A stretch of DNA of 54,426 nucleotides from Rhizobium sp. Root482 (GTDB lineage Bacteria > Pseudomonadota > Alphaproteobacteria > Rhizobiales > Rhizobiaceae). Below the pieces are notes generated by a model. That model made no database searches. It was not told the DNA's origin and saw nothing but the letters and a program-made list of their open reading frames with translations. The DNA is taken from contig NZ_LMFA01000001.1 in the NCBI RefSeq assembly GCF_001426565.1, positions 27,273 through 81,698 of the forward strand, in the 5' to 3' direction. The number at the start of each line of letters is the position of its first letter. The first letter of the stretch is position 1. Both the position numbers and the translations under genes were made by a program. This document shows positions 26,341 through 36,237 of the stretch, piece by piece.

Positions 26341-27611
26341 TGGAGCGCTCTGTTTTGACAAGATTCTCCGTCCTGCAGACGAAAGCGTGGACGATGGCGC
26401 TCGCCTTGACATTTTGCGGCCCGGTCATGCACGGCGCAGTCGCTCAGGCGGCGACGAACCTAGCCGTCCAAGAATACAAGGTCGGCGCCGGCGATGTCCT
26501 CTCGATCACTGTATATGGCGATGCCGGTCTTACCGGGCAGTTTCCGGTTAGCGCCGATGGCACGATCGGCTATCCGATCCTGGGGACTGTCGATGTGCTC
26601 GACAAGACAGCGCCCGATATTGCCGAGCTTTTGAGGGTGTCGCTCGTCGAGCACATCGCCAACCTCTCGGTTGCTGTTGCCGTGACCGAATATGCACCGG
26701 TTTTCGTCATCGGCGACGTGCGCAATTCGGGCCGATACCAATTTCGCCCCGGTATGATCGCGCTGGAATTATTCGCACTCAGCGGAGGCCTGCGCGAAGC
26801 CACCGACAAGACGATGTCTTCCGAGCTCCAGTTGATGGTGATGCGGCAGGAGTATGTCGATGGAAATCTTCAGGTATTGGCGCAGGACGTGAAACGCGCG
26901 CGCCTGGAGGCTGAACTCAATGATGGACCGTTTGTTTACGATCTTAACGGTCAAGCGGACCCGGCGACAGCGGATGAGATCGTTCAAGCTGAACGCAGGC
27001 TTTACGAGCTGTCCGTTGCGCAGATGGAGACGGAAAAGCGCAGTCTTATTCGTCAGAAAGCCAATTTCGCCGAGGAAATCAAGACGCTTGAACAGAGCAC
27101 GGCGTTGCGCGCAACCGAGTTGAAGCTGGTAACCGAGCAGGCCGATGCCTCGGCGTCTCTTGTATCGAAGGGCCTGGTTGTAAAGGCGGAGCTACGTGAC
27201 CAGCAAAGACAGGTCTCGGCCGCCAATCGCGATCTACTGGAAGCTGGAGCCTATCTCGCACGCGCGCGGCAAAACGAGTCCGAAATTGACCAGCGCATTC
27301 TTTCGCTCGTCTTGAACCGACACAGTCTGGCCGCCAAGGATCTCCGCGAGGTGAATATCGATCTGGTGCGGCTTCGCCGCCGCATGGCGTTCAATCTCGA
27401 GGCAATATCGCGCATGAGCAGTGCGGCGCGGCGCGCCAGTCTGGGCGAGATCAAGGCCGCGCCGGTGTTTACAGTGGTCCGACCGGTCAACGGCGCTTAC
27501 CAAGAAAGCGTTCTTCAGGAGACCGATCCAGTACGCGGCGGCGACATCCTGCGCATCACGGTGCCCCAGGTGAGCGACATGGTCATTGGAAGCCTGCAAC
27601 ATACGGATTAA
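26337..27611 (+). CDS. ExoF/Wza-like polysaccharide export protein with coiled-coil arm
   Basis: 424 residues with a signal-like N-terminus (~17-40, ending AVAQAA). A Poly_export domain follows (EYKVGAGDVLSITVYGDAGL, then ADGTIGYPILGTVDVL) and an SLBB-like domain (VFVIGDVRNSGRYQFRPGM). From ~215 to 350 comes a long charged helical region (QAERRLYELSVAQMETEKRS to RILSLVLNRHSLAAKDL) not found in E. coli Wza but typical of rhizobial ExoF, which has a similar length. No lipobox Cys is evident. It should link the co-polymerase to an outer-membrane exit. Start ATG 26337 overlaps the ExoP-like stop. Confidence 0.88.
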   Translation: MMERSVLTRFSVLQTKAWTMALALTFCGPVMHGAVAQAATNLAVQEYKVGAGDVLSITVYGDAGLTGQFPVSADGTIGYPILGTVDVLDKTAPDIAELLRVSLVEHIANLSVAVAVTEYAPVFVIGDVRNSGRYQFRPGMIALELFALSGGLREATDKTMSSELQLMVMRQEYVDGNLQVLAQDVKRARLEAELNDGPFVYDLNGQADPATADEIVQAERRLYELSVAQMETEKRSLIRQKANFAEEIKTLEQSTALRATELKLVTEQADASASLVSKGLVVKAELRDQQRQVSAANRDLLEAGAYLARARQNESEIDQRILSLVLNRHSLAAKDLREVNIDLVRLRRRMAFNLEAISRMSSAARRASLGEIKAAPVFTVVRPVNGAYQESVLQETDPVRGGDILRITVPQVSDMVIGSLQHTD

Positions 27612-27701
27612 GTGGCGGCAGCCCCGCCCGGGAAGAAAACCGCGCGACGATGGAGGGGCGACTGTGTCACCTCATATCCGGTCCGGCGTCCGACCTGACG
27701 C

Positions 27702-28703
27702 CTAACCACCCGTGCGGCTTGTCAGATAGGACGCTCGCGCGGAGTAGCCGGAGCGCTGCCACCTGAGATAGAGGTCGCGAATACCTTCCTTCAGTTCAAT
27801 CGCTGGCCTCCATCCGAGCGCCGACACTTTCGAGATGTCGAGTCTCTTGCGCGCCGTCCCGTCGGGTTTCGATGTGTCGCAGACGATGTGCCCGCCAAAG
27901 CCCACGACCTCGGCAACGATCGTCGCGAGTTCGCGAATGGAAAGTTCCTCGCCGGATCCGATATTGATGAGGTCGGTGCCGTGATAGTGTTTCATCACAT
28001 AGATGCAGCCGTCCGCGAGATCGTCAGCATGCAAAAATTCGCGGGTCGGCGTACCGGTTCCCAGGAGAATGATGCTTTGGCGGCCGGCGGCTTTCGCCTC
28101 ATGCATCTTGCGCAGCAATGCTGGCAGAACATGGGCGGATTCAAGTTCGAAATTATCGCCCGGGCCATATATATTGGTCGGCATGACGGACATGAACGGT
28201 TTGCCGTATTGTGAGGCATAGGCCTCGGCCAGCTTGATGCCACAGATCTTTGCGATGGCGTACGCCTGGTTGGTTTCCTCGAGGTGCCCGCCGAGCAAGG
28301 CCGTTTCGCGAATTGGCTGTTCGGCAAATTTCGGATAAACGCAACTGGATGCCATCCAGAGATATTTCGATACGCCTATGTCGGCCGCCACCCGCATTGT
28401 ATTGAGTGCGATCATCGCGTTGGTATAGAGGAATTCCACGGGATAACGCGCATTCGCCGCAATGCCGCCGACCCTTGCGGCGGCCATAAAGACCATGTCC
28501 GGACGCCGGCTTCTCATCCAGTCCTCCGTTTCGGCCTGCCGTGTCAGGTCGAGTTCACTGTGGTCCACCGTCAGGATGTCACAATCTTCTCGCTGCAGCC
28601 GGCGCACCAGCGCCGACCCCACCATGCCGGTGTGACCGGCGACCCAGACCCGCTTGCCGCGGAAATCGCAGGATGGTGCCGCCCGGTCATCCGTGAATGT
28701 CAT
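27702..28703 (-). CDS. fcl: GDP-L-fucose synthase
   Basis: 333 residues; start ATG 28703 lies behind AGGAGG (six-base spacing) inside the end of gmd, a 17-base overlap. Short-chain dehydrogenase: [18 protein letters not shown], catalytic Ser in [16 protein letters not shown] and Tyr-x3-Lys in [15 protein letters not shown], then [16 protein letters not shown] and [17 protein letters not shown], all hallmark GDP-fucose synthase segments. Converts GDP-4-keto-6-deoxymannose to GDP-L-fucose with NADPH in the cytoplasm, giving fucose for the polysaccharide. It forms one unit with gmd, opposite to the flanking export and glycosyltransferase genes. Confidence 0.95.
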   Translation of the reverse strand: MTFTDDRAAPSCDFRGKRVWVAGHTGMVGSALVRRLQREDCDILTVDHSELDLTRQAETEDWMRSRRPDMVFMAAARVGGIAANARYPVEFLYTNAMIALNTMRVAADIGVSKYLWMASSCVYPKFAEQPIRETALLGGHLEETNQAYAIAKICGIKLAEAYASQYGKPFMSVMPTNIYGPGDNFELESAHVLPALLRKMHEAKAAGRQSIILLGTGTPTREFLHADDLADGCIYVMKHYHGTDLINIGSGEELSIRELATIVAEVVGFGGHIVCDTSKPDGTARKRLDISKVSALGWRPAIELKEGIRDLYLRWQRSGYSARASYLTSRTGG

Positions 28704-29757
28704 TGCGTCCCTCCTGAAGCCGGACGTTTCTCATGTCCGATTCGACCATCTCGCTCACAAGCGCCTCGAAGGACGTCGTGTGCGTCCAGCCAAGCTTGGC
28801 GCGCGCCTTGGCGGGATTGCCGTGCAGAAGGTCCACTTCGGTCGGTCGGAAATAGCGTGGATCGATCTGGATCAGTCGGCGCCCGCTCTTTCGATCGTAG
28901 CCGCATTCTTCGACGCCCTTTCCGTTCCACTCGATCCGGCGGCCGACCACTCCGAAGGCGTGTTCGGCGAATTCTCGGATGGTATGGCACTCGCCTGTGG
29001 CCAGCACGTAATCGTCCGCCGTTTCCTGCTGAAGGATCCGCCACATGCCTTCGACATAGTCGCGCGCATGACCCCAGTCGCGGCGCGCGTTGAGATTGCC
29101 GAGACGCAGGACGTCCTGCATGCCGTGCTCGATCGCAGCAACGGCGCGGGTGATCTTTCGCGTCACGAATGTCTCCCCCCGCAGAGGGCTTTCGTGGTTG
29201 AAGAGGATGCCGTTCGAGGCATGGAACCCATAGGCTTCGCGATAGTTCACCGTCATCCAATAGGCGTACAGCTTTGCGGCCGCGTATGGGCTTCGAGGAT
29301 AGAAGGGCGTTCCCTCGTGCTGCGGCGCCTCCTTCGCGCCGCCGAAGAGTTCGGAGGTCGAGGCCTGGTAGAAGCGGCACGTTTCGCCAATATCGAGCAG
29401 CCTCATCGCTTCCAGGATGCGCAGCGTGCCGAGCGCATCGGCATTGGCAGTATATTCGGGCGTTTCGAAACTGACCTGGACGTGGCTTTGTGCGCCTAGA
29501 TTGTAGATCTCGTCCGGCCGCACCTGCATGATCACCCGGCACAGATTCGTCGCATCGGTCAGATCTCCGAAATGGAGATGGAAGCGTGCACCGTCCGTGT
29601 GCGGATCCTGATACAGGTGATCGATCCTCGCGGTGTTGAAGGACGACGATCTTCGCTTGAGACCGTGGACATTGTATCCCTTTCCGAGCAGCATCTCGCT
29701 GAGATAGGCGCCATCCTGTCCCGTCACGCCGATGATCAACGCAGTCTTTTCCGTCAT
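28687..29757 (-). CDS. gmd: GDP-mannose 4,6-dehydratase
   Basis: 356 residues, usual length. [19 protein letters not shown] (NAD site), the family-specific [43 protein letters not shown] with the catalytic Thr/Ser/Glu region, Tyr-x3-Lys in [26 protein letters not shown] and [17 protein letters not shown]. Makes GDP-4-keto-6-deoxymannose from GDP-mannose. GAGGAG precedes ATG 29757. First gene of the gmd-fcl unit; the enzymes that make GDP-mannose are not in the window and presumably lie elsewhere. Confidence 0.96.
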   Translation of the reverse strand: MTEKTALIIGVTGQDGAYLSEMLLGKGYNVHGLKRRSSSFNTARIDHLYQDPHTDGARFHLHFGDLTDATNLCRVIMQVRPDEIYNLGAQSHVQVSFETPEYTANADALGTLRILEAMRLLDIGETCRFYQASTSELFGGAKEAPQHEGTPFYPRSPYAAAKLYAYWMTVNYREAYGFHASNGILFNHESPLRGETFVTRKITRAVAAIEHGMQDVLRLGNLNARRDWGHARDYVEGMWRILQQETADDYVLATGECHTIREFAEHAFGVVGRRIEWNGKGVEECGYDRKSGRRLIQIDPRYFRPTEVDLLHGNPAKARAKLGWTHTTSFEALVSEMVESDMRNVRLQEGRNDIHG

Positions 29758-30069
29758 CGTCTGCTCCTCATTGTGAGACCTGGAGATGCAAAGGGAGCTC
29801 TCCGGCTACTCCCTTCTTACAGACGGCTTTCACCCTCTTCACCTTGATCAAAAGTGTGCGGCGGATTTAAAAAGCGTCGCAGACCTGTTCAAAAGGAGGC
29901 GGTGATCGGCCGGGTCTAGTCAGTCCGGCTATTCAGTGCCGCGCAGTGGCACATTGGGTCCGTGCGCATTGACCGATTGTCGACCTTGTGCCGCTGTACA
30001 ATTGCCAACATTGTTTGCCGACACGAAAGGCCGCGCCGGCGCGCGCCGCTGACCTTGGAGCGGTTCTTC
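29758..30069. promoter_or_regulatory. Divergent intergenic region, 312 bp
   Basis: Separates gmd-fcl (minus) from the three-glycosyltransferase operon (plus), so a promoter in each direction is expected. TACAAT at about 29996 is a possible -10 box for the right-hand operon but no well-spaced -35 box goes with it. GGAG nine bases before ATG 30070 is the ribosome binding site. No gene seen. Confidence 0.35.
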
Positions 30070-31329
30070 ATGAAAGTCGTATTCGCAAATCGGTATTTCC
30101 ATCCGGATCAGTCTGCCACCAGCCGCGTCGTCTCCAAGCTTGCCTTCGCACTCGCGGCACGAGGCTTCGAGGTAACCGCGATCACAAGCCGGGCTCTGCA
30201 CGACAGGACCGACGTCCGCCTCGACCGAGACGAAACCGTCTCGGGCGTGCGGATTCGACGGCTGGAAACGTCGCATTTCGGGCGAGACAGGATCGGCGGC
30301 AGGGCGCTCGACTACCTGATTTTCCATCTCGCAGCGTTTCTGTGGGGCCTCGGCAATGTGTCGAAAGGGGATGTGTGCGTGCTTTGCACGGATCCGCCCA
30401 TGCTCAGCGTCACGGGAACCCTGGCCATGCGACTGAAAGGTGCGAAAGTGGTCAACTGGGTCCTGGATCTGTTTCCCGAGACCGCCATCGAACTTGGTCT
30501 TCTGCGCCGCAAGGGCGTGCTTGCCACGGTGTCGCTCTGGTTACGCGACCTGGCGTTTCGCGCCTCTGATGCCGTTGTCTGCCCGACGCGCACAATGGCG
30601 CAACATGTCTGCCGCCATGTGAAAAACAAGGCTCGGATCGTGGTTGTTCATAATTTTTCCGACACGAAGGAGATTGGCGTGGTAGCGCCGGCCGAGAACC
30701 GGCTGCGCCGTGCCTGGGGGCTAGAGGGCAGCTTCGTCGTCGGCTATTCGGGAAATTTCGGGCGTGCGCACGACTTCACAACCCTGCTTGATGCGGCGAG
30801 CCTGCTCAGAGATCGGTCGGACATCCGCTTTCTAATGATTGGCAGTGGCCAGCAGCACGCCGCTGTTGTGGAACGCGCACGGCACTTGGGGCTCGCAAAC
30901 ATGGTGTTCAAACCTCTGCAGCCGAGCCGCAATCTTGCCGAAAGTCTCGGTGCGGCCGATGTGCACATTGTGACGCTACTGCCGTCGCTGGAGCATTGCA
31001 TTGTTCCAAGCAAGTTCTATGGCATCCTTGCTGCCGGACGACCAAGCATCTTCATCGGGACACACCAGGGAGAAGTGGCACAGGCAATCGCAGCATCGGG
31101 GTGCGGTGAGACGGTGGAGATTGGCTCAAGCGTGGCGTTGGCCGCATTGATCATCGACCTCAGCGCCGCGCCCGAGCGTTGTGCGTCCATGGCCGCCATT
31201 GCCCGGCAACTGATCGAGAACGACTATTCCGCCGACCAGGCCATCGACCGTTGGTTTGGCATTCTAAAAACCTTTGAACGTCGCTTGGAACCGAAAGCCG
31301 TGTCAACGCCCCGGAAGCTGCCGTCATGA
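30070..31329 (+). CDS. Family 4 glycosyltransferase (second, WbuB-like)
   Basis: 419 residues from ATG 30070, preceded by GGAG at nine bases. Starts with KVVFANRYFHPDQSATSRVV, typical of the WbuB/fucosyltransferase-like branch of GT4. Middle segments NWVLDLFPETAIELGLL and VCPTRTMAQHVC; donor domain VVGYSGNFGRAHDFTTLLDA, PSLEHCIVPSKFYGILAAGR. The last lacks the full E-x7-E pattern but keeps the PSKxYxxLAAGRP block of this branch. Being next to gmd-fcl it is a candidate fucosyltransferase. Its stop overlaps the next start by four bases, and that gene overlaps the third in the same way. Confidence 0.9.
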   Translation: MKVVFANRYFHPDQSATSRVVSKLAFALAARGFEVTAITSRALHDRTDVRLDRDETVSGVRIRRLETSHFGRDRIGGRALDYLIFHLAAFLWGLGNVSKGDVCVLCTDPPMLSVTGTLAMRLKGAKVVNWVLDLFPETAIELGLLRRKGVLATVSLWLRDLAFRASDAVVCPTRTMAQHVCRHVKNKARIVVVHNFSDTKEIGVVAPAENRLRRAWGLEGSFVVGYSGNFGRAHDFTTLLDAASLLRDRSDIRFLMIGSGQQHAAVVERARHLGLANMVFKPLQPSRNLAESLGAADVHIVTLLPSLEHCIVPSKFYGILAAGRPSIFIGTHQGEVAQAIAASGCGETVEIGSSVALAALIIDLSAAPERCASMAAIARQLIENDYSADQAIDRWFGILKTFERRLEPKAVSTPRKLPS

Positions 31330-32573
31330 GTGCCACCATCGTTGTCAGCCAGCTTGGCGCCCGGATGCATTATGCGGTTCCCAGGATCCTCGCCTCGCAG
31401 AAGAGCCTCGGCCATTTTTACACCGACATTTGCGCGACGAAGGGATGGCCGAAATTCGTGTCGCGAATTCCCTCCTCGCTTTTGCCCGCCGCGTTGCGAC
31501 GGCTGGTTGGCCGGCGAGTTCCCGCGGAAGTGCCGTGCGAGCTGATGACGGTGTTCCCGACATTTGGACTGCGGTCCGGCGTGCGCCGGCTGCGCGTTAC
31601 CAACACGTCGGAGGAGACGTCCCACGCCATTTGGGCCGGCACGACGTTTTCACGCCTCGTCTCTCGTAGCGGCTTTCATGGCGCGGTGGGACTTTACGCG
31701 TTCAGCGGCGATGCTCTCGAGCAGATGCGTGCCGCAAGACGTCAGGGCATGTGGACAGCGGTCGAGCAAATGATCGCGCCGCGCGATGTTCTAGAGGAAC
31801 TGATGCTGGCGGAGAGGCAGCGGTTTCCGCAATGGGAGGGCGCAGCGCTGCGCGACCCTCTCGACAAGATTTTTGCTGCCCGCGAGCGCGCGGAGTGGCG
31901 GCTCGCGGACCGGATCATCTGCCCATCGGATTTTGTTGCCGGGCATGTCATCGCCGGGGGAACGCCTTGCGAGAAATGCATCGTTGTTCCCTACGGCGTT
32001 GATCCCACCTTCCAGCGGGATACCGGCATTCGCAAGCCTGGGCCGCTTCGGGTCCTGGTCGTTGGTGCTGTGGGACTGCGCAAGGGCTCGCCCTACATAC
32101 TGGAGGCGGCGTCTCGGCTCAAAGGTTCCGCCGTCTTCCGTATGGCTGGCGCCACAAAGCTTTCGGCATCCGTCCGGTCGGATCTGGCGCGACATATCGA
32201 GCTACGCGGCATCGTTCCGCGTGCCGGCATTCACGATGAGTATCGCTGGGCGGACGTGTTCCTGCTGCCTTCTCTTTGCGAAGGTTCTGCAACCGTTGTC
32301 TATGAGGCGCTGGCGGCGGGACTGCCGGTGATCACCACGGAAAACACGGGAAGCGTCGTCCGCCACGGCGTCGAGGGCCTCGTCGTTCCCATCCGCGACG
32401 GCGAGGCGATTGCCGCGGCGATCGATCTCATGGCCTCAAATGATGCCCTGCGCCGGATGATGGGAGAAAATGCGGTCGAGCGTGCCCGTGCCTTCACGGT
32501 CGCTCGCTATGGAGAGCGGCTGCTCGCCGCCCTATCCAATCTTCCTCCGGAACGGAGCAAGACGGCGACATGA
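31326..32573 (+). CDS. Family 4 glycosyltransferase (third)
   Basis: 415 residues. N-terminus SATIVVSQLGARMHYAVPRIL, a mid-region with VEQMIAPRDVLEELMLAERQ, ICPSDFVAGHVI and VVPYGVDPTFQ, then a GT4 donor domain: VLVVGAVGLRKGSPYILEAA, ELRGIVPRAGIHDEY, LPSLCEGSATVVYEALAAGL with the E-x7-E pair. Middle gene of a coupled operon (ATGA overlaps on both sides). Adds one sugar to the lipid-linked repeat unit at the inner membrane; donor and acceptor are not readable from sequence. Relatives often occur beside the WbuB-like type in rhizobial and burkholderial polysaccharide loci. Confidence 0.88.
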   Translation: MSATIVVSQLGARMHYAVPRILASQKSLGHFYTDICATKGWPKFVSRIPSSLLPAALRRLVGRRVPAEVPCELMTVFPTFGLRSGVRRLRVTNTSEETSHAIWAGTTFSRLVSRSGFHGAVGLYAFSGDALEQMRAARRQGMWTAVEQMIAPRDVLEELMLAERQRFPQWEGAALRDPLDKIFAARERAEWRLADRIICPSDFVAGHVIAGGTPCEKCIVVPYGVDPTFQRDTGIRKPGPLRVLVVGAVGLRKGSPYILEAASRLKGSAVFRMAGATKLSASVRSDLARHIELRGIVPRAGIHDEYRWADVFLLPSLCEGSATVVYEALAAGLPVITTENTGSVVRHGVEGLVVPIRDGEAIAAAIDLMASNDALRRMMGENAVERARAFTVARYGERLLAALSNLPPERSKTAT

Positions 32574-33739
32574 AAATTGTTCACGTCATTCATTCCATTG
32601 ATGCCGAAGGTGGGGGGCTTCAGGCCGTGGCAATGCGGTTGGCGGCCGCCCAGTCCCTGATGGGCCATGATATCCACCTGGTCGGCTACGGCGATTCAAA
32701 TGCCAAGGGCCGGATGTTCGAAGCGGCGCGCGCCATACCGGGCTTCGACGGGGTCTACCTTCATATCATGGCGCGCACCGACTCCATGGAACTTGTCCTG
32801 TGTCTGGACGGGCGGACTGTGCTGAACGACGTTCTTCGGCACACCGACATGGTGCACCTACACGGCGTCTGGGAGCCCATGCTTAAGCTCGCTGCCAGCC
32901 TGGCCCGCCGAGCAAAAATCCCCTACTGCATCTGCCCCGCCGGCATGCTCGATCTTTGGAGCCTGCAGCAAAAGGCCTGGAAGAAGCGAACAGCCCTGAA
33001 ACTGGGTTATCGCAAGATGCTCGATGAGGCGCATTTCATTCACGCGCTAAATGCTGATGAGGTAGATTTGATGGCGCCGCTGGCTTTGAAGGCGCCCAAA
33101 CATATCATTCCGAACGGCGTTTTCGCCGAGGAGTTCGCCCCCCTCCCGCAACAGGGCCTGTTCAGGCGCGATATTGAATTCGCCGACGACAGACGCTTCG
33201 TTCTGTTCCTGTCACGGCTCCATTACAAGAAGGGCCTCGATATTCTGGCGAAAGCCTTCCGGATCGTCGCAGATGCCTGCCCCGATGTCGATCTCGTCGT
33301 TGCCGGTCCGGATGGCGGCTCTTTGGCCGGGTTTACGGCACTGGTGCGCGACCTGCGACTTAGCGACCGCGTACGCATCGTCGGCCCGATCTACGGCCCG
33401 GCAAAGCTGCAGGCGATCGTCGACGCGGCGTGTTTTTGCCTTCCTAGCCGACAGGAAGGGTTCAGCATTGCCATCACCGAGGCACTGGCCTGCGGCACAC
33501 CGGCGGTGATCACCCACAATTGCCACTTCCCGGAGGTGGCGACGGCGGATGCCGGCCTTGTTGTTGCGCTTGATCCGACCGAGGTGGCCGATGCGCTTAT
33601 CGCGATCCTTGGCGACGTTGCGATGACGCGCCGCATGGGGAAAAACGGTCGTGCACTGGTGCTGGAAAATTACACATGGCCAAAAATCGCGGCAATGACG
33701 CTCAATGCTTATTGCGCCGAGGCGGCGGTTGATGGGTGA
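32570..33739 (+). CDS. Family 4 glycosyltransferase (fourth)
   Basis: 389 residues. Begins KIVHVIHSIDAEGGGLQAVA, with VHLHGVWEPMLKLAASLARR and CPAGMLDLWSLQQKAWKKR in the acceptor domain and HIIPNGVF before the donor domain. That domain has LFLSRLHYKKGLDILAKAF, GPIYGPAKLQAIVDAACFCL and the E-x7-E site in PSRQEGFSIAITEALACGTP. A standard GT4 retaining transferase, last gene of the three-gene coupled operon. Its 3' end overlaps the convergent WcaF-like acetyltransferase by 31 bases. Confidence 0.92.
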   Translation: MKIVHVIHSIDAEGGGLQAVAMRLAAAQSLMGHDIHLVGYGDSNAKGRMFEAARAIPGFDGVYLHIMARTDSMELVLCLDGRTVLNDVLRHTDMVHLHGVWEPMLKLAASLARRAKIPYCICPAGMLDLWSLQQKAWKKRTALKLGYRKMLDEAHFIHALNADEVDLMAPLALKAPKHIIPNGVFAEEFAPLPQQGLFRRDIEFADDRRFVLFLSRLHYKKGLDILAKAFRIVADACPDVDLVVAGPDGGSLAGFTALVRDLRLSDRVRIVGPIYGPAKLQAIVDAACFCLPSRQEGFSIAITEALACGTPAVITHNCHFPEVATADAGLVVALDPTEVADALIAILGDVAMTRRMGKNGRALVLENYTWPKIAAMTLNAYCAEAAVDG

Positions 33740-34326
33740 GCGGCTGCGGCTGCGGGCGTTCTATTGCCCACCGGTCGCGCCGGATTGCCGGCATAGATCG
33801 TCCATGCTTCCATAAGTTTGACGGTGACCCCGCGCGCGCCGAGAACGGCGCCTTCTCCCGCTATGACGCCGGGACCGACAAAGGCCTCGGCGGCGATCCA
33901 ACTGTTGGCGCGCAGTTCGATCGGCCGGCTGACCAGCTCGAAACCGCTATCCTGGACATTGTGGGAACCGGTGCAAAGATGCGCGCGCTGGGAGACGATG
34001 GCAAAGGCGTGGAGACGGACGGGCGCAACATTGTAGCAGATGACTCCGGGGCCAAGCGAGGCGAACGCGCCCATCTCGAGATTGCCCGGCCACCAGACGA
34101 TTGCCTTGGCATGTACGATGGCTGTCGCATGAAGTCTTGCGCCGAAAAGGCGCAGAACAGTGTTTCGCCAGCGCCTGAGGGGTGGCGGCGTCCAGCGGGC
34201 GAGCGCCAGCCAAGCGATCATCCACAGGAGACGCATCAAGCGGAAACGCAGAGCGAAGGTCGGACCGCCGAACCGGGGCAGGGTTGTGCCAGCTTCAAAC
34301 GTCGGATCTTCATATCGCGACTGCAC
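33709..34326 (-). CDS. WcaF-like left-handed beta-helix acetyltransferase
   Basis: 205 residues from GTG 34326, chosen because AAGGAG lies eight bases upstream; the longer frame from ATG 34395 would overlap the polymerase gene by 86 bases. After a short membrane-associated N-terminal part (LMRLLWMIAWLALARWTPPP and LRRWRNTVLRLFGARL) come hexapeptide-type turns: IVHAKAIVWWPGNLEMGAFA, FAIVSQRAHLCTGSHN, WIAAEAFVGPGVIAGEGAVL, and the closing YAGNPARPV. Related to colanic-acid WcaF, which O-acetylates a sugar of the repeat unit using acetyl-CoA. Last gene of a minus-strand unit with the polymerase, YdcF-like and WecA-like genes. Confidence 0.85.
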   Translation of the reverse strand: MQSRYEDPTFEAGTTLPRFGGPTFALRFRLMRLLWMIAWLALARWTPPPLRRWRNTVLRLFGARLHATAIVHAKAIVWWPGNLEMGAFASLGPGVICYNVAPVRLHAFAIVSQRAHLCTGSHNVQDSGFELVSRPIELRANSWIAAEAFVGPGVIAGEGAVLGARGVTVKLMEAWTIYAGNPARPVGNRTPAAAAAHPSTAASAQ

Positions 34327-35581
34327 GGGGAAGGCTCCTTGGCTGCGGTCGCTCCGGACGAGCCGGAACCAATGCGATGAGAAGGGCGGGCACAAGAAAC
34401 ATCGCCATATGGACCCAGACCACCATAACCCAGTCGGTTTGATGGGAGACGGCGTGCATGGCCGGTACGATCGACAGAATATAGGTGATCTGACCTGCGA
34501 ACATTCCGCTCTTCGCAGTCACCCAAATGCGACGGACCAAATAGGACAGCAGCAGGAATTTGAGCGTGCCAAAGTACCAGAAAGATGCAAAGGCATCCGC
34601 CATGCCGGTCTCTGTTGTACCGAGGATCGGGTCGTAGCCCCTGTCGAGCATTGGCACGTCCAGCATGAAAGACTGCTTGAAGTCTTCCCCGAATAGCTGC
34701 GCTGGAACATAATTGAAGACCAGCCTGTTCCAGTGGAACGCACCGAAATCGAACTGCAATGTCGATTGCGTGCTGTCCATTCGCAGGATCGCGTTGCGCA
34801 TTTCCGGGCCGCCCTGGGTCAGCAATGTCATCGCATTCCCGACGACATCGATCTCGCGCACCTTGTTCCAAACCGGAGCGTCGTTGGCCTGTGTGATCGC
34901 GCGGTAGTCGCCCATGCTGTTCATCAGCAAAGTTCCCAACACGACGACCGCTAGGACCACCGCCCGACGCAGCAACCATCCGCGGTAGAAGTAGTAGGCG
35001 AGCGCGAAGATCGCGAACATCTCAACTGCTTCGGCGCGTTTTCCGGTAACAACAATCCGGTCGAGATAGAAGACAAGATCGAAACACACGATCAGGAACG
35101 ACATCCAGGTGAAGCGGCGGGCCATGCAAAGCACGGCGATCGCCAGTCCATAGCTGAGAAACCGGCCGAAGAAGATGTAGACCACCGGAGCGCCCGTCAT
35201 TTGCACGGCAATGGTCATGTCGCCGGGCAGTCGGCTTAGTTGAAAATAGAAATAAGCGCCGCAAAGCGACAGCATGAGGGCTGCCACCAGCAGCCGGAAT
35301 TCATCGAATTGCACATTCATGAACCGAAGGGGCTTTGCATTTTTCCGCCAGCCAAGCCAGCACATGAAGAGACAAGCAATCGAGAAGGCAACGGTCCTGT
35401 TGAAGGCGCCGTCCGCCAGAAAGTGATCCTCGGCGAGGCCGGGAACCTGTGGAATGATGAAGCTGAAGGTCATGACGCCAACGAGAAACGGAAACTCAAA
35501 CAGGCGTTCACGCCGGATCATGCCCCAGCCGAGCAGGAACGACACCATAGCCAATAAACCGGATGTCAGTAGCCAGTTCAT
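34310..35581 (-). CDS. Wzy-like polysaccharide polymerase
   Basis: 423 residues, about 10-12 hydrophobic segments, with a larger periplasmic stretch around residues 225-330 (RAITQANDAPVWNKVREIDV to MLDRGYDPILGTTETGMADA) as in Wzy/O-antigen polymerases. Sequence in this family is poorly conserved, so the call rests on topology and on place: between a repeat-unit acetyltransferase and a WecA-like initiator, in a locus that already has flippase, co-polymerase and export protein but no other polymerase. It would join repeat units on the periplasmic face. Its start overlaps the YdcF-like stop by four bases. Confidence 0.78.
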   Translation of the reverse strand: MNWLLTSGLLAMVSFLLGWGMIRRERLFEFPFLVGVMTFSFIIPQVPGLAEDHFLADGAFNRTVAFSIACLFMCWLGWRKNAKPLRFMNVQFDEFRLLVAALMLSLCGAYFYFQLSRLPGDMTIAVQMTGAPVVYIFFGRFLSYGLAIAVLCMARRFTWMSFLIVCFDLVFYLDRIVVTGKRAEAVEMFAIFALAYYFYRGWLLRRAVVLAVVVLGTLLMNSMGDYRAITQANDAPVWNKVREIDVVGNAMTLLTQGGPEMRNAILRMDSTQSTLQFDFGAFHWNRLVFNYVPAQLFGEDFKQSFMLDVPMLDRGYDPILGTTETGMADAFASFWYFGTLKFLLLSYLVRRIWVTAKSGMFAGQITYILSIVPAMHAVSHQTDWVMVVWVHMAMFLVPALLIALVPARPERPQPRSLPRAVAI

Positions 35582-36237
35582 CCCACGGCCCGCCTGTCGA
35601 ACGCGACCGAAACGGTGTCTTGCGCCTTGAGTCCCAGGGTGCGCAACCGGTACCAGATCGTCTTTGGATATTCCTTGAACACCTGCCAGCCCTCAAAGTC
35701 CAACAGCAACCGACGATAGGTCATCTTGGGTTCTGCCGGCGATGACATCCAATCGACGCCTGGCACGATCGCCTCGAAACATCTCATGGCGCGGCGCGAG
35801 TGAAACCAACTCGTGACGAGCACGCCCCGGCGAACGCCCATGTGCTTGAGGAGCGGCGCTGAAAATTCGGCATTCTCCCACGTGGAAGCGGAATCGCACT
35901 CCAGGACAACGGCCGTTTCTGATACGCCATCCTGCATCATCCAATCCATAATGTCCTTGCAGTCGCCACGACCGGTTACGAGGATTCGGTCTGCAACGCC
36001 TTGGCGCCATAACAATGCGGCCTGTCGCGCCCGCACTGGACCGTCCCCGCCCAGAACGACGATAATGTCCGCATGCCTATCCGGGGTGCGCACTGTCAGC
36101 AGCGTTTCGGCGCCCCGAAGGGCCAGGGCATAGGTGCTTGCGGACACGCAAAAAAGCGCAACGAGGGCGAATGCCGCCGGCGCAATCTTGCGTTGCCTCA
36201 ATCCAGGAGCTGCAAGGCTCGCCGCCATCAAAGCCAC
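35578..36237 (-). CDS. YdcF/ElyC-like (DUF218) membrane-anchored protein
   Basis: 219 residues with one N-terminal membrane segment (~20-40) and a DUF218 domain outside: DIIVVLGGDGPVRARQAALL, RILVTGRGDCKDIMDWMM, LECDSASTWENAEFSAPLL, LVTSWFHSRRAMRCFE. E. coli members ElyC and SanA act in envelope integrity and lipid-carrier metabolism; biochemistry is not settled as far as I know. Overlaps the Wzy-like gene after it (4 bases) and the WecA-like gene before it (10 bases), so it is made together with them. This coupling suggests a role in lipid-carrier handling or polymer assembly, which is inference. Confidence 0.88.
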   Translation of the reverse strand: MALMAASLAAPGLRQRKIAPAAFALVALFCVSASTYALALRGAETLLTVRTPDRHADIIVVLGGDGPVRARQAALLWRQGVADRILVTGRGDCKDIMDWMMQDGVSETAVVLECDSASTWENAEFSAPLLKHMGVRRGVLVTSWFHSRRAMRCFEAIVPGVDWMSSPAEPKMTYRRLLLDFEGWQVFKEYPKTIWYRLRTLGLKAQDTVSVAFDRRAVG

